Positions 35,943-48,704 are shown, counted from the stretch's first letter. The stretch: 64,000 nt of DNA from Trachythela sp. YZ-2020 (GCA_016169945.1 JADLSH010000255.1:1-64000); one strand, 5' to 3'. Numbers and translations: made by a program. Notes: a model not told the origin generated them from the letters alone.

Positions 35943-36746
35943 AGATACATACATACATATTTTATTCAAGATATAACAATACAATCTTGAACAGGAAATC
36001 GTGAGGTTAACCCTATGTAACAATTCCCAGACTTAACATAACATATAAATATTATAAAATTATACTACACTAGATGTTCATTAATTTTTTAAGTCTATTC
36101 TTAAACTGCTGAAGACTATCCGATTCAGCAATTTCTTGTGGAAGATTGTTCCACTTACTTACTATTCTAATAAAAAATGAATATGTATAACAGTTTATCT
36201 GCAAAGAAGATACAACTTGTATTTATGCATGGTTCGCACTAGTTCGACTGTCTTTGGTATATTCAAAGAAATCTTCGAATATAAGACCATTTGGGCCATG
36301 AATCGACTTAAAGCATTCCACAAGTGATAAGTATTCTCTACGTCTTTCCGGTGTTGGCCATTTTAATAGGCAACAACGATCCTCATAGGACATTTCACCT
36401 CGTTTTTGTTCTAGGGCAAGTCGTGAAGCTCTACGTTGAACTTTTTCAATTTCAGCAATATCTTTTACTATAGATACGGACTCCAAACCGGAGCAGCATA
36501 TTCAGTAATAGGTCGTACAAGTGTTTTATATATAAGGTTGAAAATATATGCTGATTTTTGGTGCCAATAGTACGTTTAATTATTCCCAAAACCTTATTAA
36601 CCTTGTTTACTGTAATTCCCACATGTTCGCTCCAGGAAAAATCCCGTCTGATATGAACTCCTAAGTCCTTCACACTCTCAACACACTTAAGCTCCTTTCC
36701 CAACGAATAAATAGGTCTATATAGTTGTGTCGTTCCTGTGAGATAT
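35943..36746 (-). pseudogene. 5'-truncated LINE (non-LTR reverse transcriptase C-terminus)
   Basis: Minus-strand frames 36703-36452 and 36486-36223 carry the typical C-terminal LINE signature: KDLGVHIRRDFSW, VNKVLGIIKRTIG and VQRRASRLALEQKRGEMSYEDR. The two pieces are in different frames, so the copy is broken. The 3' end has (ATGT)n at 35945-35960. The 10-base repeat TAGGGCGGTA at 35933-35942 and 36747-36756 is its target duplication. Resembles CR1/L2-like or related clades; exact clade uncertain. Confidence 0.85.
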
Positions 36747-36756
36747 TAGGGCGGTA

Positions 36757-37812
36757 TTGAGATATCACGACACATGTTATAGCTGAGGTTTTGATCTGAT
36801 TCTTCGCCTCTGTCTCAACCTGCACGGGAGCTTTAATATGTATGTATGTATGTATATATATATAATAATTTCGTTCGCAACTTTAAACCATCCATGCACG
36901 AAAAGCTTTCACGTTGTGTTCTGCCAGCGAGATGCCCAAATTATTACATCAAATATATAATTCTCTATATATTATCCCCATCCATCTTCAAAGGACTTTT
37001 CATTGGAAAATTTTGAAATCCCTATAATGGAAATTGTTCATCCCGACCTCTCTCCGCCCATTGCTTCTCTGATTGTTCATTCTCACTTCATCTTACCATC
37101 CCTATATAATTAGGTTTTTTGTATTTGTACTGCAAGATTAACCCACAGCACAGTTAATCTTGTATGTATGTAGGAATATAGACTAACTCAAAGCCGATTA
37201 TACTTATAATCAGACGCCCATTCATTATTTCGCTCACAATTTTATAGCAAAGACACACGAGTAAGTCACTCCTTTTGAGTCTTCGCCTCACCGGAATACT
37301 TGGAAATTAAGTTTTCGCCAGGCAAATCTCAGTCAAGTTGACGCATGAGCAGACGTTTTCCCGCGGTGTTATTCAAAGATTTTGGCTTTCATCTTTACTG
37401 ATATAAGTCGCTATGAATGAAATACCTAATCGGCTAATGCGTGCTTATGCCCGTTGCCACACAATGACCAATAATTCACTAACATGTATTATTATTCATT
37501 GTACTGTGTTATCGTTTTCTCATTGGCTAAAAACTTGCGAATTATTATCGATATCTGCCGGTGCCCGCGCTATTTTTCAGCGGAAACAGTAATCTGCAGA
37601 GATAATTGGACGGCGCCCGGAATATTCCAGCGGTATATCGCATAAAATTACAAATAAGCGGGAAATTTTGAAGTTTGTTTGTCTTCAAGTTTGTTTTGAA
37701 GTTTGTTTGTCTCATATTTCTTCTGTATTGATATTTATGAACAGTAATAAAATCTTTGTTTTCAATATTTGCTTGTTCTACTCGTCAATGCATGTTACAA
37801 AATGAATAATAA
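36757..37812. other. Repeat-derived AT-rich stretch
   Basis: Contains a short (ATGT)/(TA) run at about 36838-36865 and, near 37130-37167, a hairpin (aagattaaccca ... agttaatctt) followed by tgtatgtatgta, which looks like another LINE 3' end on the plus strand. No gene recognised. Confidence 0.5.
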
Positions 37813-37960
37813 AACAATTATTGAATTCGGCTTACACAGGATATCGATAATTATTCAGATCTCGGTCAACGCTATCCGCCTCAGCTTCGCTTCGGCAGAT
37901 AACGTTGACCTTGGTCTGAATAATTATCGATATCCTGCTCCGCCTCATCCAATAATTGTT
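37813..37960. repeat. AACAATTA-ended palindrome (P4)
   Basis: Ends AACAATTATTG / AATAATTGTT. Inner arms aggatatcgataattattca / tgaataattatcgatatcct and gtcaacgctatccg / cggcagataacgttgac surround cctcagcttcgcttcgg. It shares termini with the palindromes at 2140 and 2565. Confidence 0.8.
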
Positions 37961-38204
37961 AATAATTTAAATGCATTGTTCCCCTTTCTCTTCCATGGCC
38001 ACATTATGAGGAACAGTAGCAACTAGGCCGGTTACAGACGAGCAAGTTTTCTACGACAAGTTTTATATGGCAAGTTTTCTTGCTCATCTGTATACGCAAC
38101 TTTGCCAATTTCTTGTCCTACACAGCTGAAGGACTACAAAAAAATATCGAGCACAAAAAATTCACGCACGCCCCTCGCCCCCATCAAAAATGTAATGGTC
38201 CACC

Positions 38205-38585
38205 CCTTACCGTATCTTAATACGAAATTGAGTAACATACAAATTAGTTTGAGATCTTATCGCACAGAAAACATAAATGAACTTTAAAAATTGATTTCAA
38301 AATTGTTCAAAAAGAGAGTATTTCATACGATTTTTACTTCATAGTACAAAGTGAATATTAGCTCCCTGAAGAGTTGCCGAGCCGAACAACCCCTTATAGT
38401 CGACCTTACCGTATCTCACTCAGTAACATACAAATTAAGTTGAGATTTTATCGCACAGAAACAAGAAGAAATTTAAAACAGAATTTCAAAATTCTTCAAA
38501 ACCGGAGTATATGATACGACTTTAACTTAACAGTAATATTAGCTCCCTAAAGAGTTGCCGAGCCGAACAACCCCCTTGCCGTATC
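38205..38585. repeat. Tandem direct repeat, ~190-bp unit
   Basis: Each unit starts ttaccgtatct and runs through agtaacatacaaatta, atcgcacagaaa and tagctccct(g/a)aagagttgcc to gagccgaacaaccc. Two units are present (from about 38207 and 38405) with the start of a third at about 38576. Confidence 0.8.
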
Positions 38586-40692
38586 TTAATAAGCAGAGCT
38601 ATTTTCACTAATACATGTCGCTTAAATGAGAACAGATATGAAAGGTTGATGGGCGTGGATGTATTAGCGCCATCGATTAACACATACAACAAATATTCTT
38701 TTAAGTTTTTAACCATTTTAACATACCTGTGAGGTAGTGTTGAGAAGCAGTGCTGGAAATCAACGCTTAGTTTTCGTGCTGCCCTGCAGATCGTAACAGA
38801 GAGTATGAGACGCTTTCTCGGTTTGTCAGACTGTGCGGCTTTACGGGTTGTTGCGAAGATTTGGGACAAAACATGAACTGGACTCGTTAACTCGTGGACT
38901 AAAACCCGGAGTCTGGAATCGTGGTTTTGAGGCCATAGGCCCTACGGCGCTGTTTAAATTATTCCAATTTTGCCGTGGGGTGGAATAACTTAACGTTTTG
39001 AAATTAGACAGTAGACATAAACCTAAAGTCACAACAGCAGGTAAAGAACTGGAATGGCTCCCAATCTATTTAGGCTCGATAGCTTAAAAGGAAGTGCGGC
39101 GGTCTAGAAACCTGATGAGAGTTCGACTTATAGGATAATATTGCAAACTATGTTGCATCATATGTCAAAATATACCTTTGTGTATTTGTAGTCATAAAAT
39201 AACCTACTAAATAGAAGAAGTGCTTCAAATAAGTGCTTTTTTTCTGGGAAGACATGCTCCCGCACCACCTTACACCGGCCCCAAGGCTTGCGGACTTGCG
39301 GTACACAATATGTACAAAGAGAAATTTTCACTTCATAAAACTACAAGACATACGAGGTAGAGGATTGGAAAAAATTATTTTACTCTAACACCAGCACAGT
39401 GCTGTGACTAGAGGAGTGAAGAAGATTTTTGATGGGGGGTTGCGCAAGCCTCAAGTTTAAGCAGTCTGTTCCGAATATCTAGTCGTGAATGCTATGACTT
39501 GAGAAGGAACAATAACAAGTTAGTATTGCCCAAACACTAATGCCATGAAAATATAGAGGAGCAACAATGTGGCTTTAGAGGAGCAACAATGTGGAATTGT
39601 TCAAAATAGATAAGAGAGTCATGTGTATGTCTTGTCTTTGGTGTATAAATGTTATATTTTATTGTGTATTATTGTATTTACATACACGGCCCAATGAAAA
39701 ACAATCCCTTATTGGATGGATGTTGGCTACCGTGTGTCAAAAGATTTTTAAATAAATAAATACATCTTGTGGATGGAACAACCATGCATTGCATCGTAAA
39801 GACAGTTGTCCAGTTTACGAGTCTATAGTCAAGGAGTCCACGACGACCACGAGTTCAGTTCATACTCCGTCCCATGTCTTCATGCTGCTCGTAATTTCGT
39901 GTTAAATAAATAATTAAGAAAGTCCACAGCTTGAGGAGTTGAGCTAATAAAACAGATGCAGACCAATCATTGTTCTGCATACAAGGGGGCGCAATGTTTT
40001 ATTACAACGAAAACTATTTAGTACAAAATCGCGCTCCAAAACACCGTTCCCAAAAACCTTATGACCAAATCTACACATTAAAAAGCTTTTTGCTTCTAAG
40101 CAAGTCTTTAGGAAAGTCATATTTGCCCGATTTTGTTCGCATGCAAGAGTTCTCTAATCTTGGTTTGTCAGATTTAATCAACTTTGTTGGTTGCGTGCTA
40201 ATTTATTGTTAATGGGAGTAAAAAATATAGTGGTTAGAATGGAAACAAAATAATTATTTTGAAACACTGTAGCAAATCGCTCCCCAAGATTGCGGATGAA
40301 TATTTGATGTATGTGATTTTTTTCATCAATACTTTCTTATTTTATAAAGTGTGTCAAAATGATTACGCCAAAAAAATATATCGATAAATGTATTAAAACG
40401 TTTTTATACAAAATTTTCTGTCCATCTCCTAAAAATGTTACTAGTCTATAAGACTATAGACTGATTTTATTCCAATTTTACTTACTGCCTTTCATGCAGC
40501 CGGAAACCATGACAACCTCTATACCATGCATGCATGCACTAGAAATTCGCCAACAATTTATTATCAAACTGTTTTCTTCGGCTTAACCTTGTATAAAACT
40601 ACGTGCTACTTTCAAACCCACTGTCTGCTTGTGAGTCTTGTCCAATTTTTTTCACTTCACAAACCAAATACATTTACAACTGAAGGCCACAG
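38586..40692. other. No gene recognised
   Basis: Open frames at 38522-38869 (minus) and 39970-40212 (plus) show no domain. Near 39640-39765 a segment ending aagatttttaaataaataaa looks like a retroelement 3' tail. Otherwise nothing definite. Confidence 0.45.
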
Positions 40693-40961
40693 TGTTACAC
40701 GAGCGATGTTAGGTAACAGAGCGATGTTAGGTAAAAACTATATTCGCAGAGAGATTGCGAGCATGAATCTCGATTTACTTTGCCGATATTTTTCGTACTA
40801 AACATGCCCAGAAGGCAACAAAGAAATGAACGAGAATGATAATAATCGATGAAGTGAAACGCGGGCTATGCTCACTGTTTTTCTATGCGTACATTTCTAC
40901 ATAACATGGTTCGGTGCAGAAATTGCGTTCCAAGTTGCAGCAATAATTGCCCCGTGTAACA
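40693..40961. mobile_element. Short inverted-repeat element, copy 2
   Basis: Bounded by gttacacgagcgatg and attgccccgtgtaac, with interior 40735-40825 close to 994-1075 of copy 1. A short internal duplication (gcgatgttaggta) is present near the left end. Confidence 0.6.
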
Positions 40962-41741
40962 TGCCACATGGCCTTGAGTCTGAGATGAAATATAATAAGT
41001 TAAAGTACAGTTTAGATTTACAACAAAATATACATATATAAGATGCGCTACTAGAGTATATAAGATGAAGAAAGCAACCCAAAGCATAGTCTCCATCTCA
41101 ACATTCTGAACCCATATATAGAAAAAAAATCGCAGAATTCTAGCAATTTTAAACCTACAAACAGCTATAGAAATACAACGCATATACCTTGTTAAGATTT
41201 TGTGAGCCGATAAAATAGCGGCCGGCATGAATGTAAGCGGCAAATACCCAGCCCTTAGAAATCATTTAACAAAACCACGAAAACATTTTAACTAGAGATC
41301 TAATCGTGACCAAATACTCCATGCAATTGCTGGGCTCGCGGTTTATAATTGATTAACTAATTTTGCGCGTACGGCGATAAATAATTTATTTTTTTGTGAA
41401 GTGTGTGGCAATAAGCATACGCGGACCAATGATCATCACATAAAAACCATTGAATCGATCGTTTTTGCCGATTGCTGATCATGCAAAATTGCCTTCTCTC
41501 AAAATAAGGGAGGAAATTGGAAAGCATGAAACTATTATACAACAAAGAAAAATATAGTACGTGACCTGTCCCTATTTAATTTGCAAAGTTGATTTATCTT
41601 GTCTTGCTGCATATATGCGCCCTTTAATTACAAATGCCTGGTCACGCTTGAAACGACGTGATCTATGCATGTGAAGATTTAATATAGTTTAATTAACGAT
41701 AAAAAAGATGATAACAATGATGACGCGGTCAAACATATCAC

Positions 41742-42190
41742 GATGGCGCAGTCGTCAGAGCAAGCGCCACAGAGTAGAGATCATACAGAGGTGGAACTGG
41801 CCGTCGTAAACACTTGGGAGACTTACGTTTTCGTGTACCCACCTGATTTCAGGCGACCGGGCAAAAAATGATCAACTGCGCATGCTCGGCAAGTTCCCCC
41901 CATTCCAAGTTCCCAACATTCCCCAAGTTCCCAACATTTTTGGCTCTTTGAAGTTTCACAATCTTAAGGTCTTTCGCATTCTTACCCACTTCTAAAAGGT
42001 GAACTGCAGTTAAAAGCGAGCTGAATCGTGCACTTTAACTGCGCATGCTCGGCAAGCGTATGAAGCATAAGTGTTACACCTCTGTACGATCTCTACTCTG
42101 TACAAGCGCCTTTCATCTCTGAAATGACGGGTTCGAAATCTCGTTCCGGACTCAAGACTTCATGTGAAAAATGTCAGTAACGCTCGAAAG
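41742..42190 (+). mobile_element. tRNA-derived SINE, copy 2, split by a MITE
   Basis: The head gatggcgcagtcgtcagagc matches the SINE at 30572-30908. After CAAGCGCC (41761-41768) the element is interrupted, and the SINE resumes at 42103 with CAAGCGCCTTTCATCTC and the B-box ggttcgaaatctcg. The rest decays by about 42190. Confidence 0.85.
41769..42102. mobile_element. hAT-like MITE inserted in a SINE
   Basis: Ends ACAGAGTAGAGATCATACAG / CTGTACGATCTCTACTCTGT(A). The 8-base CAAGCGCC at 41761-41768 and 42103-42110 is a perfect target duplication; the uninterrupted SINE at 30.9 kb carries CAAGCGCC once. The interior repeats aactgcgcatgctcggcaag twice. Confidence 0.93.
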
Positions 42191-42814
42191 AAAATGCACC
42201 AAGTATTGTTATAACTATTTTTTTCGTGTTTTCTTGTAATTGGTATTTCTTTATTTTATCTTTATTGTGATGTTTAATTATTTCTGTGATTTCTTGTTGA
42301 TTTATTATTTCTATTTGATTGTTATTATTTATTATGTGATACCATTCCAGTGGAAATGAAGTGTTCTTAGGACTACATAGGGATGATGGATCGTGGAGTC
42401 TTGCCTTCCTGTCCGAATGAAAGGGGAACTGACTTACATCCTTATTTGAGTTTGGTAAACTACAACTCATATCTTAATCTCGATCAGTCATCAAAAGGAA
42501 ATGATGGCCGATTAAACTAAAATTTAACCAACTTTACTTTTACTGTCACTGGATAGCTTCATCATATCAGTTCTGCCTACAATGCTCGCCCTAGATTGCT
42601 CGAGGTCCACTTAGGACCTCTTATCGATCTAGGAACATTGAATGCCCAAAATCAAAACTACTGTGTTTGCTATATTAGTCCATTTCCTCTCTATATTAGT
42701 CCATTTCCACAGAGCAAATGACATTACAAGCATCATCATTCAATGAATTCAAAATTATTCTAATTCTATTTAAAGGTGTTTGTTCTAATTTTTGAATGCC
42801 TATTCATTACTTAC

Positions 42815-42855
42815 TGTGTTTAAATCCTTGCCAATCTCGAAGTCTCTGTGGCAGC
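42815..42855 (-). other. Candidate small exon, gene unknown
   Basis: Minus strand: pyrimidine-rich acceptor ctctgcag, then 41 bases that read LPQRLRDWQGFKH, then a near-ideal donor gtaagtaatg. I cannot attach it to other exons or a family. Confidence 0.3.
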
Positions 42856-43026
42856 CTGCAGAGAAAAACAAAAAGATTTTAACACCAAAAGGTAACATTG
42901 TTTTGTTTCTTGAAAAACACATAAACTATAAAGGTATATGTGTATATGACTAGATGTGAAAATATGCTATTAATCCAAAAACAGCAGTCCTGTGATAGCT
43001 CACAGTATTAATGTATTATAGTCAGT

Positions 43027-43666
43027 CAGGGCCACACAGAGACATTTGGGGCCCTAGCTATTTTCCATTCTGAAATATCTTTGGGGAGAAATTTTGAAAT
43101 CTAGGGTCTCAGGAATGGCAAATTCCTGCATTCTGAGAGACTATTTGCAGTGTGGATTATAACGGTCGGCATTCGGCTATTTGCCAAACAAAGATACCAA
43201 ATGGCTGATTAGTTTTATTCTGCACGGACATTTTGACCGATCAAATAAAATACACAGTTTTCCTCTATCTTTCATTCTATAAACTATGCTTTAACGTATA
43301 ACAATGGATACTAAAAATACTAAAGGTTTCTTTGAAGGAAAGAGTGTTAAACTTTCAAATGTTTCTACTTTTAATGCAATTATGTATTGCTTTATAGGAC
43401 ATTTCATGTAAATATAAGTGTATCACACAAATATCAGCAACAATATCAACATGAATAATGAGTTATCTGACCTGTACACATAAGAAGCTATTGAAAGCAT
43501 GGCCAACCATTCTTAGCCAATGTCCGAGAAATTGTCTAGTTGATCGGACATTTGTCAGGCCCAAAAGAAATCGTTATAATCTACACTGACTATTTGACAG
43601 TAATATAAGCATATTTCACTTCATTTCTATTTTTCCCCTTTGCCCCACCCCCTCTGGGCGGCCCTG
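43027..43666. mobile_element. hAT-like element with TAGTCAGT duplication
   Basis: Ends CAGGGCCACACAGAG / CTCTGGGCGGCCCTG, exact duplication TAGTCAGT at 43019-43026 and 43667-43674. At 640 bases it is longer than most MITEs here, but I see no transposase. Confidence 0.9.
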
Positions 43667-43698
43667 TAGTCAGTTTGTATTCAAAATGAACTAATGAA

Positions 43699-43914
43699 GT
43701 GACTTTTAGGGTTATCAATAGAATTTCAAGTAGCAGGCTATCCGAAACAATAGGCGGCTATGTGTTGCCAAAGGCACCACCCAACTTAGGAGATTTGAAT
43801 GCCAAGAAATGGCATTTTGCTACAAATGCCCATGTAAGTGTGGAATTCGAGAAATTTGCCACTGAGGAAATTTGCAAGCGCCTGCTTCCTTTGAGAATCC
43901 TGAACTGTATTTAG
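43699..43914 (+). other. Unassigned open frame
   Basis: A 71-codon frame immediately right of the element at 43027, with an internal perfect donor-like gtaagtgtg at 43832. Composition looks protein-like (for example NLGDLNAKKWHFATNAH), but no family is recognised. It may be an exon or a captured fragment. Confidence 0.25.
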
Positions 43915-44104
43915 ATTATTCTAATTGATGTTAATTATCCCCCCCCCCCCCTCAACTGACAGAAATTTGTATCTAACCCATTAACCCACAATGGCCCTAA
44001 TGTGCACACTTTGTCATTTTATTCTGTATAACGCCAGACAATTTTACTCGTCAAGGAGAAAGTGTTGGGCGTTAATGGATTAATAAAATCAAACCACATT
44101 TACA

Positions 44105-44434
44105 CAGGGATGGATTTACTGGGGGGGGGGTGCAGGAGGTGCGCACCCCTCCTAGCCTTGGCCAAAGGGGGGTGCAGGATGGGTGCCAATTCCCATATCG
44201 AATCCAGATTTGACAGGGCATTTATCAAACAAAAATATAATATCGGGCCATTGATGGGCGTTTTTGACCATCTAGGCCATCTTATTTTAAAAACATTTCT
44301 GACAAGATAACCCCATTGACCCTGTAGGAGGTCCTCAGTTGTGATTCACCCTTCCTCGGTCGCCAACCACACCATGCTTCTGACCAAAGCCCGCTTAGCA
44401 CCCCCCCTATCAGATCAAGCTGGAACCATCCCTG
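44105..44434. mobile_element. hAT-like MITE with CATTTACA duplication
   Basis: Ends CAGGGATGG / CCATCCCTG; exact 8-bp duplication CATTTACA at 44097-44104 and 44435-44442. C/G-rich subterminal regions. Confidence 0.9.
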
Positions 44435-44570
44435 CATTTACATGGACAATTGTCACAAAAATCACACGGTTCTATTTTCAAATGGAAAAACATTGATATT
44501 TGATACCTTCAAAATACCATATGTTTATTGTAAGTTTAACTGCATATTTTTGTGCAGTAAGCTTCAGGTC

Positions 44571-44656
44571 TTTAGGATCAATCCTAGAATTCGCTAGAAA
44601 TGTCGAAGTTTTTGCTATATTTTTCAGGTAGATTGATCCTAAAGACCTGAAGCTTA
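44571..44656. repeat. Hairpin of the tcctaaagacctgaagc family
   Basis: Arms gcttcaggtctttaggatca / tgatcctaaagacctgaagc flank a centre containing a decayed copy of the hammerhead-like motif (ttcgctagaaatgtcgaag). A half-copy with the same right arm is at 28951-28992. Confidence 0.75.
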
Positions 44657-44777
44657 TAGTATAGACGCTACCTACACTGGCACCACACGTCCGAGATATA
44701 TTTGTGCACTTTGTAGTCAGGAATGTTTATATTCAACTAATTGTTTTTCAAACCGAGCTCTTGTGTGAGGAGCATTG

Positions 44778-45057
44778 CAGGGGTGGAAAAAATCATTTTC
44801 TTCCTATGAGCACAGACTATTCTTGTGCTAAATCTAGCCAATTACATAATGTCTACTGAGCATAGTTTTATCCTGATGCCTGTCAACTGATGAGTTGTTG
44901 GGTCGATAGTGAGGCACATGAAAAAGTCCAAAACATTCCAAGCTTCCTACTTCAATTTTCAAGTTATAGATCTTCAACCTAATACATTTCCTGCAGTTGT
45001 TAAAAATTTCCTGCTCGCATCACTCACATGCTTGACTATTTTTTCCACACTGACCCG
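44778..45057. mobile_element. hAT-like MITE with GAGCATTG duplication
   Basis: Left end CAGGGGTGGAAAAAATC; right end ttttttccacactgacccg, somewhat degraded. GAGCATTG is present at 44770-44777 and 45058-45065. Confidence 0.82.
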
Positions 45058-45065
45058 GAGCATTG

Positions 45066-46237
45066 TGTTAATTAGTGTTTAACCCATTAACTGGCAGTGC
45101 CCTACCACTGACAAGTAAAATCGTCTGGCGTTAGACAGAGTGAAATACTAAAGTAGGGCTCCAAAAAAATGCTTCTCATTGCCAGATATTCATTTAATAG
45201 ACAGAGTTAGGAAAGCTATTTTGAGCCCTGTAGAAGTAGCGGCATTGATACACAATCTCAAGTGTAGCACAAAGCCCAAAACAATGCCTTGCTGTGCAAG
45301 ATCTAAATTATAGGAAGTAATTTTTCTAGATAAACAACATACTTTCAAGCTTTTTGTCAAGATTCCAGTAACCCACAGAGAAGTAGAATAAACTGACTGA
45401 TATTATGGGGGCTTGGAATGCATTGACAATTTCACTGTTAATTATTTAACCATATGCTAATGGGCGTATTGAAATTTTATGGTAGAATTAGCTGCATAAT
45501 TGCAGTTTAGAAATAAGAACATAAATATGGGATAAAGCAACAATTGCTATTGTAGCGAATGAGTCATTATCGCTAATTTAAGTGGTCGTAAAGTTAGGCA
45601 AAACAACCAAAACATAAATATCATGAAATTGTTGCGTTCCCTCGCTAAGCGGATTTGTCAAAAATCGAGACAGAATCCTGTTATGCCCACATGATCTTCT
45701 TTCAAATAAAGACAAATAAAGCATAACAATAACACAAAATATCTGTACAAAAAAGCTGCATAGCTTTTGCACTAAGAAGGACAAGCTCGTTCAGAGAAAA
45801 AAGAAAAAAACAGGCTCGTTTAAACCCACTTAACAGCCCGATTCTACGCAAGTAGGCGAGCGGGTGTTGACAAACAGACAGCCCATGATTAAACATTCCT
45901 AATAATCGTTTAGACGGCTCTTAGAAACAGTTAAATATTCTCCTCACTTCAAAGACATATTAATGGCAGTTCCTATCTCCTATTCAAAACACGATACCAA
46001 TATTGATTTTATAGATTATACAGAGTAGAGGTCGGAGACTTTCCCCACAATATTTGTTCTAGTATCATAACATTCGCCAAAAGTAATTTGCACCTTGGGG
46101 TATTCGGCATACCTCCCCGAACTTCACACAGCGCTAAATTGCCGCGCTGAAAGGACGCATGCAGCAACGTTATTTGCACTGACAAACGTAGATAAGGATA
46201 GTCTACCATATCTAGAATAGCAGAAGGATCGGCTTAC
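45066..46237. other. No gene recognised
   Basis: AT-rich. Minus-strand frames at 45578-45896 lack recognisable domains or splice partners. Confidence 0.45.
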
Positions 46238-46326
46238 CTTTTTCAAGGAGGTTTTTGATGGTTTTCGCCACAAGTTTGTCCCCTCCTGAGCGCACCAAAC
46301 AATCAAGTTCTGCTTTCCTCAGTTTC
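46238..46326 (-). other. Candidate exon, gene unknown
   Basis: Minus strand: acceptor ttgtcag, then 89 bases reading KLRKAELDCLVRSGGDKLVA and on to LLEK, ending at a good donor gtaagcc. The peptide is amphipathic and plausible, but I recognise no family, and the neighbouring sequence to the right is satellite. Confidence 0.35.
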
Positions 46327-46450
46327 CTGACAACTCACGACTCAACATTCTGTGACGTCATAAGTTGATCTCTGAACTGCGCCCGCGAGTTGGGGAAGCG
46401 ATACGGCTAGTACTTCATCTAGCCCTCCGTTTACTTTCCCGATATCTCCA

Positions 46451-47638
46451 ATATCTTCGTCCTAATATTCCAATTTGTGGAATCTTAGACCTAACTATAT
46501 CTTCGTCCTAAGATTCCAATTCTTAGGCCTAACTATATCTTCGTCCTAATTTTCCAATTTGTGGAATCTTAGGTCTAACTATATCTTCGTCCTAATATTC
46601 CAATTTGTGGAATCTTAGGTCTAACTATATCTTCGTCCTAATATTCCAATTTGTGGAATCTTAGGTCTAACTATATCTTCGTCCTAATATTCCAATTTGT
46701 GGAATCTTAGGTCTAACTATATCTTCGTCCTAATATTCCAATTTGTGGAATCTTAGGTCTAACTATATCTTCGTCCTAATATTCCAATTTGTGGAATCTT
46801 AGGTCTAACTATATCTTCGTCCTAATATTCCAATTTGTGGAATCTTAGGTCTAACTATATCTTCGTCCTAATTTTCCAATTTGTGGAATCTTAGGCCTAA
46901 CTATATCTTCGTCCTAATATTCCAATTTGTGGAATCTTAGGTCTAACTATATCTTCGTCCTAATATTCCAATTTGTGGAATCTTAGGTCTAACTATATCT
47001 TCGTCCTAATATTCCAATTTGTGGAATCTTAGGTCTAACTATATCTTCGTCCTAATATTCCAATTTGTGGAATCTTAGGTCTAACTATATCTTCGTCCTA
47101 ATATTCCAATTTGTGGAATCTTAGGTCTAACTATATCTTCGTCCTAATATTCCAATTTGTGGAATCTTAGACCTAACTATATCTTCGTCCTAAGATTCCA
47201 ATTTGTGGAATCTTAGGTCTGACTAAAGCTTCGTCCTAAGATTCCAATTTGTGGAATCTTAGGCCTAACTATATCTTCGTCCTAACTCCTAAGATTCCAA
47301 TTTGTGGAATCTTAGGCCTAACTATATCTTCGTCCTAATTTTCCAATTTGTGGAATCTTAGGTCTAACTATATCTTCGTCCTAATATTCCAATTTGTGGA
47401 ATCTTAGGTCTAACTATATCTTCGTCCTAATATTCCAATTTGTGGAATCTTAGGTCTAACTATATCTTCGTCCTAATATTCCAATTTGTGGAATCTTAGG
47501 TCTAACTATATCTTCGTCCTAAGATTCCAATTTGTGGAATCTTAGGCCTAACTATATCTTCGTCCTAATATTCCAATTTGTGGAATCTTAGGTCTAACTA
47601 TATCTTCGTCCTAATATTCCAATTTGTGGAATCTTAGG
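46451..47638. repeat. 46-bp satellite, ~26 copies, hairpin unit
   Basis: The unit contains ctatatcttcgtcctaat followed by attccaatttgtggaat. Each unit carries the palindrome ATTCCA-ATTTG-TGGAAT; in some units (for example about 47189-47217) it extends to a 12-base perfect stem starting CCTAAGATTCCA. Copies are very similar, so expansion is recent. Confidence 0.95.
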
Positions 47639-47926
47639 TGTACTACTCGCCCCCCCAAACATTAGACCCTGGCTACGCCTCTGTTAATGACGAATATTTT
47701 CAGTTGATGATGTCACCAGATGACGTTTGCCACGTATTTTTCAATTATCATTAACGTGCATCTGAAATCGGACCGACAAATCGCAACGTGTGAACGTACC
47801 TTTAGTATACTATAAGTTTGTTGGTGGCTCCCTACAATTTTTGAAATATGGTAAATTTATTATTTAGATTGAATTTTGTTGTAGAACTGTTAGTTGTTAG
47901 AAAGCAAAAATTGTACAACATAAATT

Positions 47927-48262
47927 ACGTCATTACCGTTGCTATGGTAACAATGACGTTTCAATATAGCCGACATTTTAGCTTTTAACACACTTTACTC
48001 GAAAAAACGAGTATTTATTTCATAAAACATTTTCGTCTAGTACAATAGATTATCTGAACAAGTGTTTTTTCGTTATAAATATTTTTTGGCTTTACAGAAT
48101 TTTTTTAAATTCGTTCAGATAATCTATTTTTCTACAGGAAAACGTTTCATGAAATAAAAAATGGTGGTAACCAGGCGCTTTTTATAGTAAAGTGCGTTAA
48201 AAGCCAAAATGTCGGCCATCTTTAAACGTCATTGTTACCATAGCAACCGTAATGACGTCAGA
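47927..48262. mobile_element. Palindromic MITE (gacgtcattacc)
   Basis: Arms of about 75 bases: attaccgttgctatggtaac and agccgacattttagctttta on the left, inverse on the right (aaaagccaaaatgtcggc, gttaccatagcaaccgtaat). Middle contains further inverted caatagattatctgaac / gttcagataatctat. Confidence 0.82.
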
Positions 48263-48704
48263 CGTCCATTTTGTGAACAATTTTCAGCTCTTATATTAGA
48301 ATCAGGGTTTCCACTGCGAAGGATTTTTTCCTTTTTAAGGAAATTTTGGCAATTGGAAGGAAAAGAAAAGGAAATCCAAAATAGAAGGAAAATAGAATTA
48401 AATTATAAGTATATAGTCTATTTATAGTTCAATGTGTATATTATATAGTCTATTTATAGTTTAATATGTATGGGCCAATCAGGTTTATTAAAGAACATGT
48501 GCCTCCTCTAATTTCTAAGTTCAATAGGCATTGGAAGTCGGAACCTGAAAGTGGAAACTAAAAATCTAACACTAACTGTTTCTGTACCTGTATAGAGTTC
48601 AGTGACTCAACCCTCAAACTCATTCTAAAATAATTAATCAACAACAAATTAATTATTAAATTACTTTTTGTTTGGGAAATATGCCACAGTCGGTAATTTT
48701 GTAA

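Noticed and set aside
46451..47638. CRISPR-like palindromic repeat array
   Set aside because: No unique spacers; the full 46-bp unit repeats and the host is eukaryotic.
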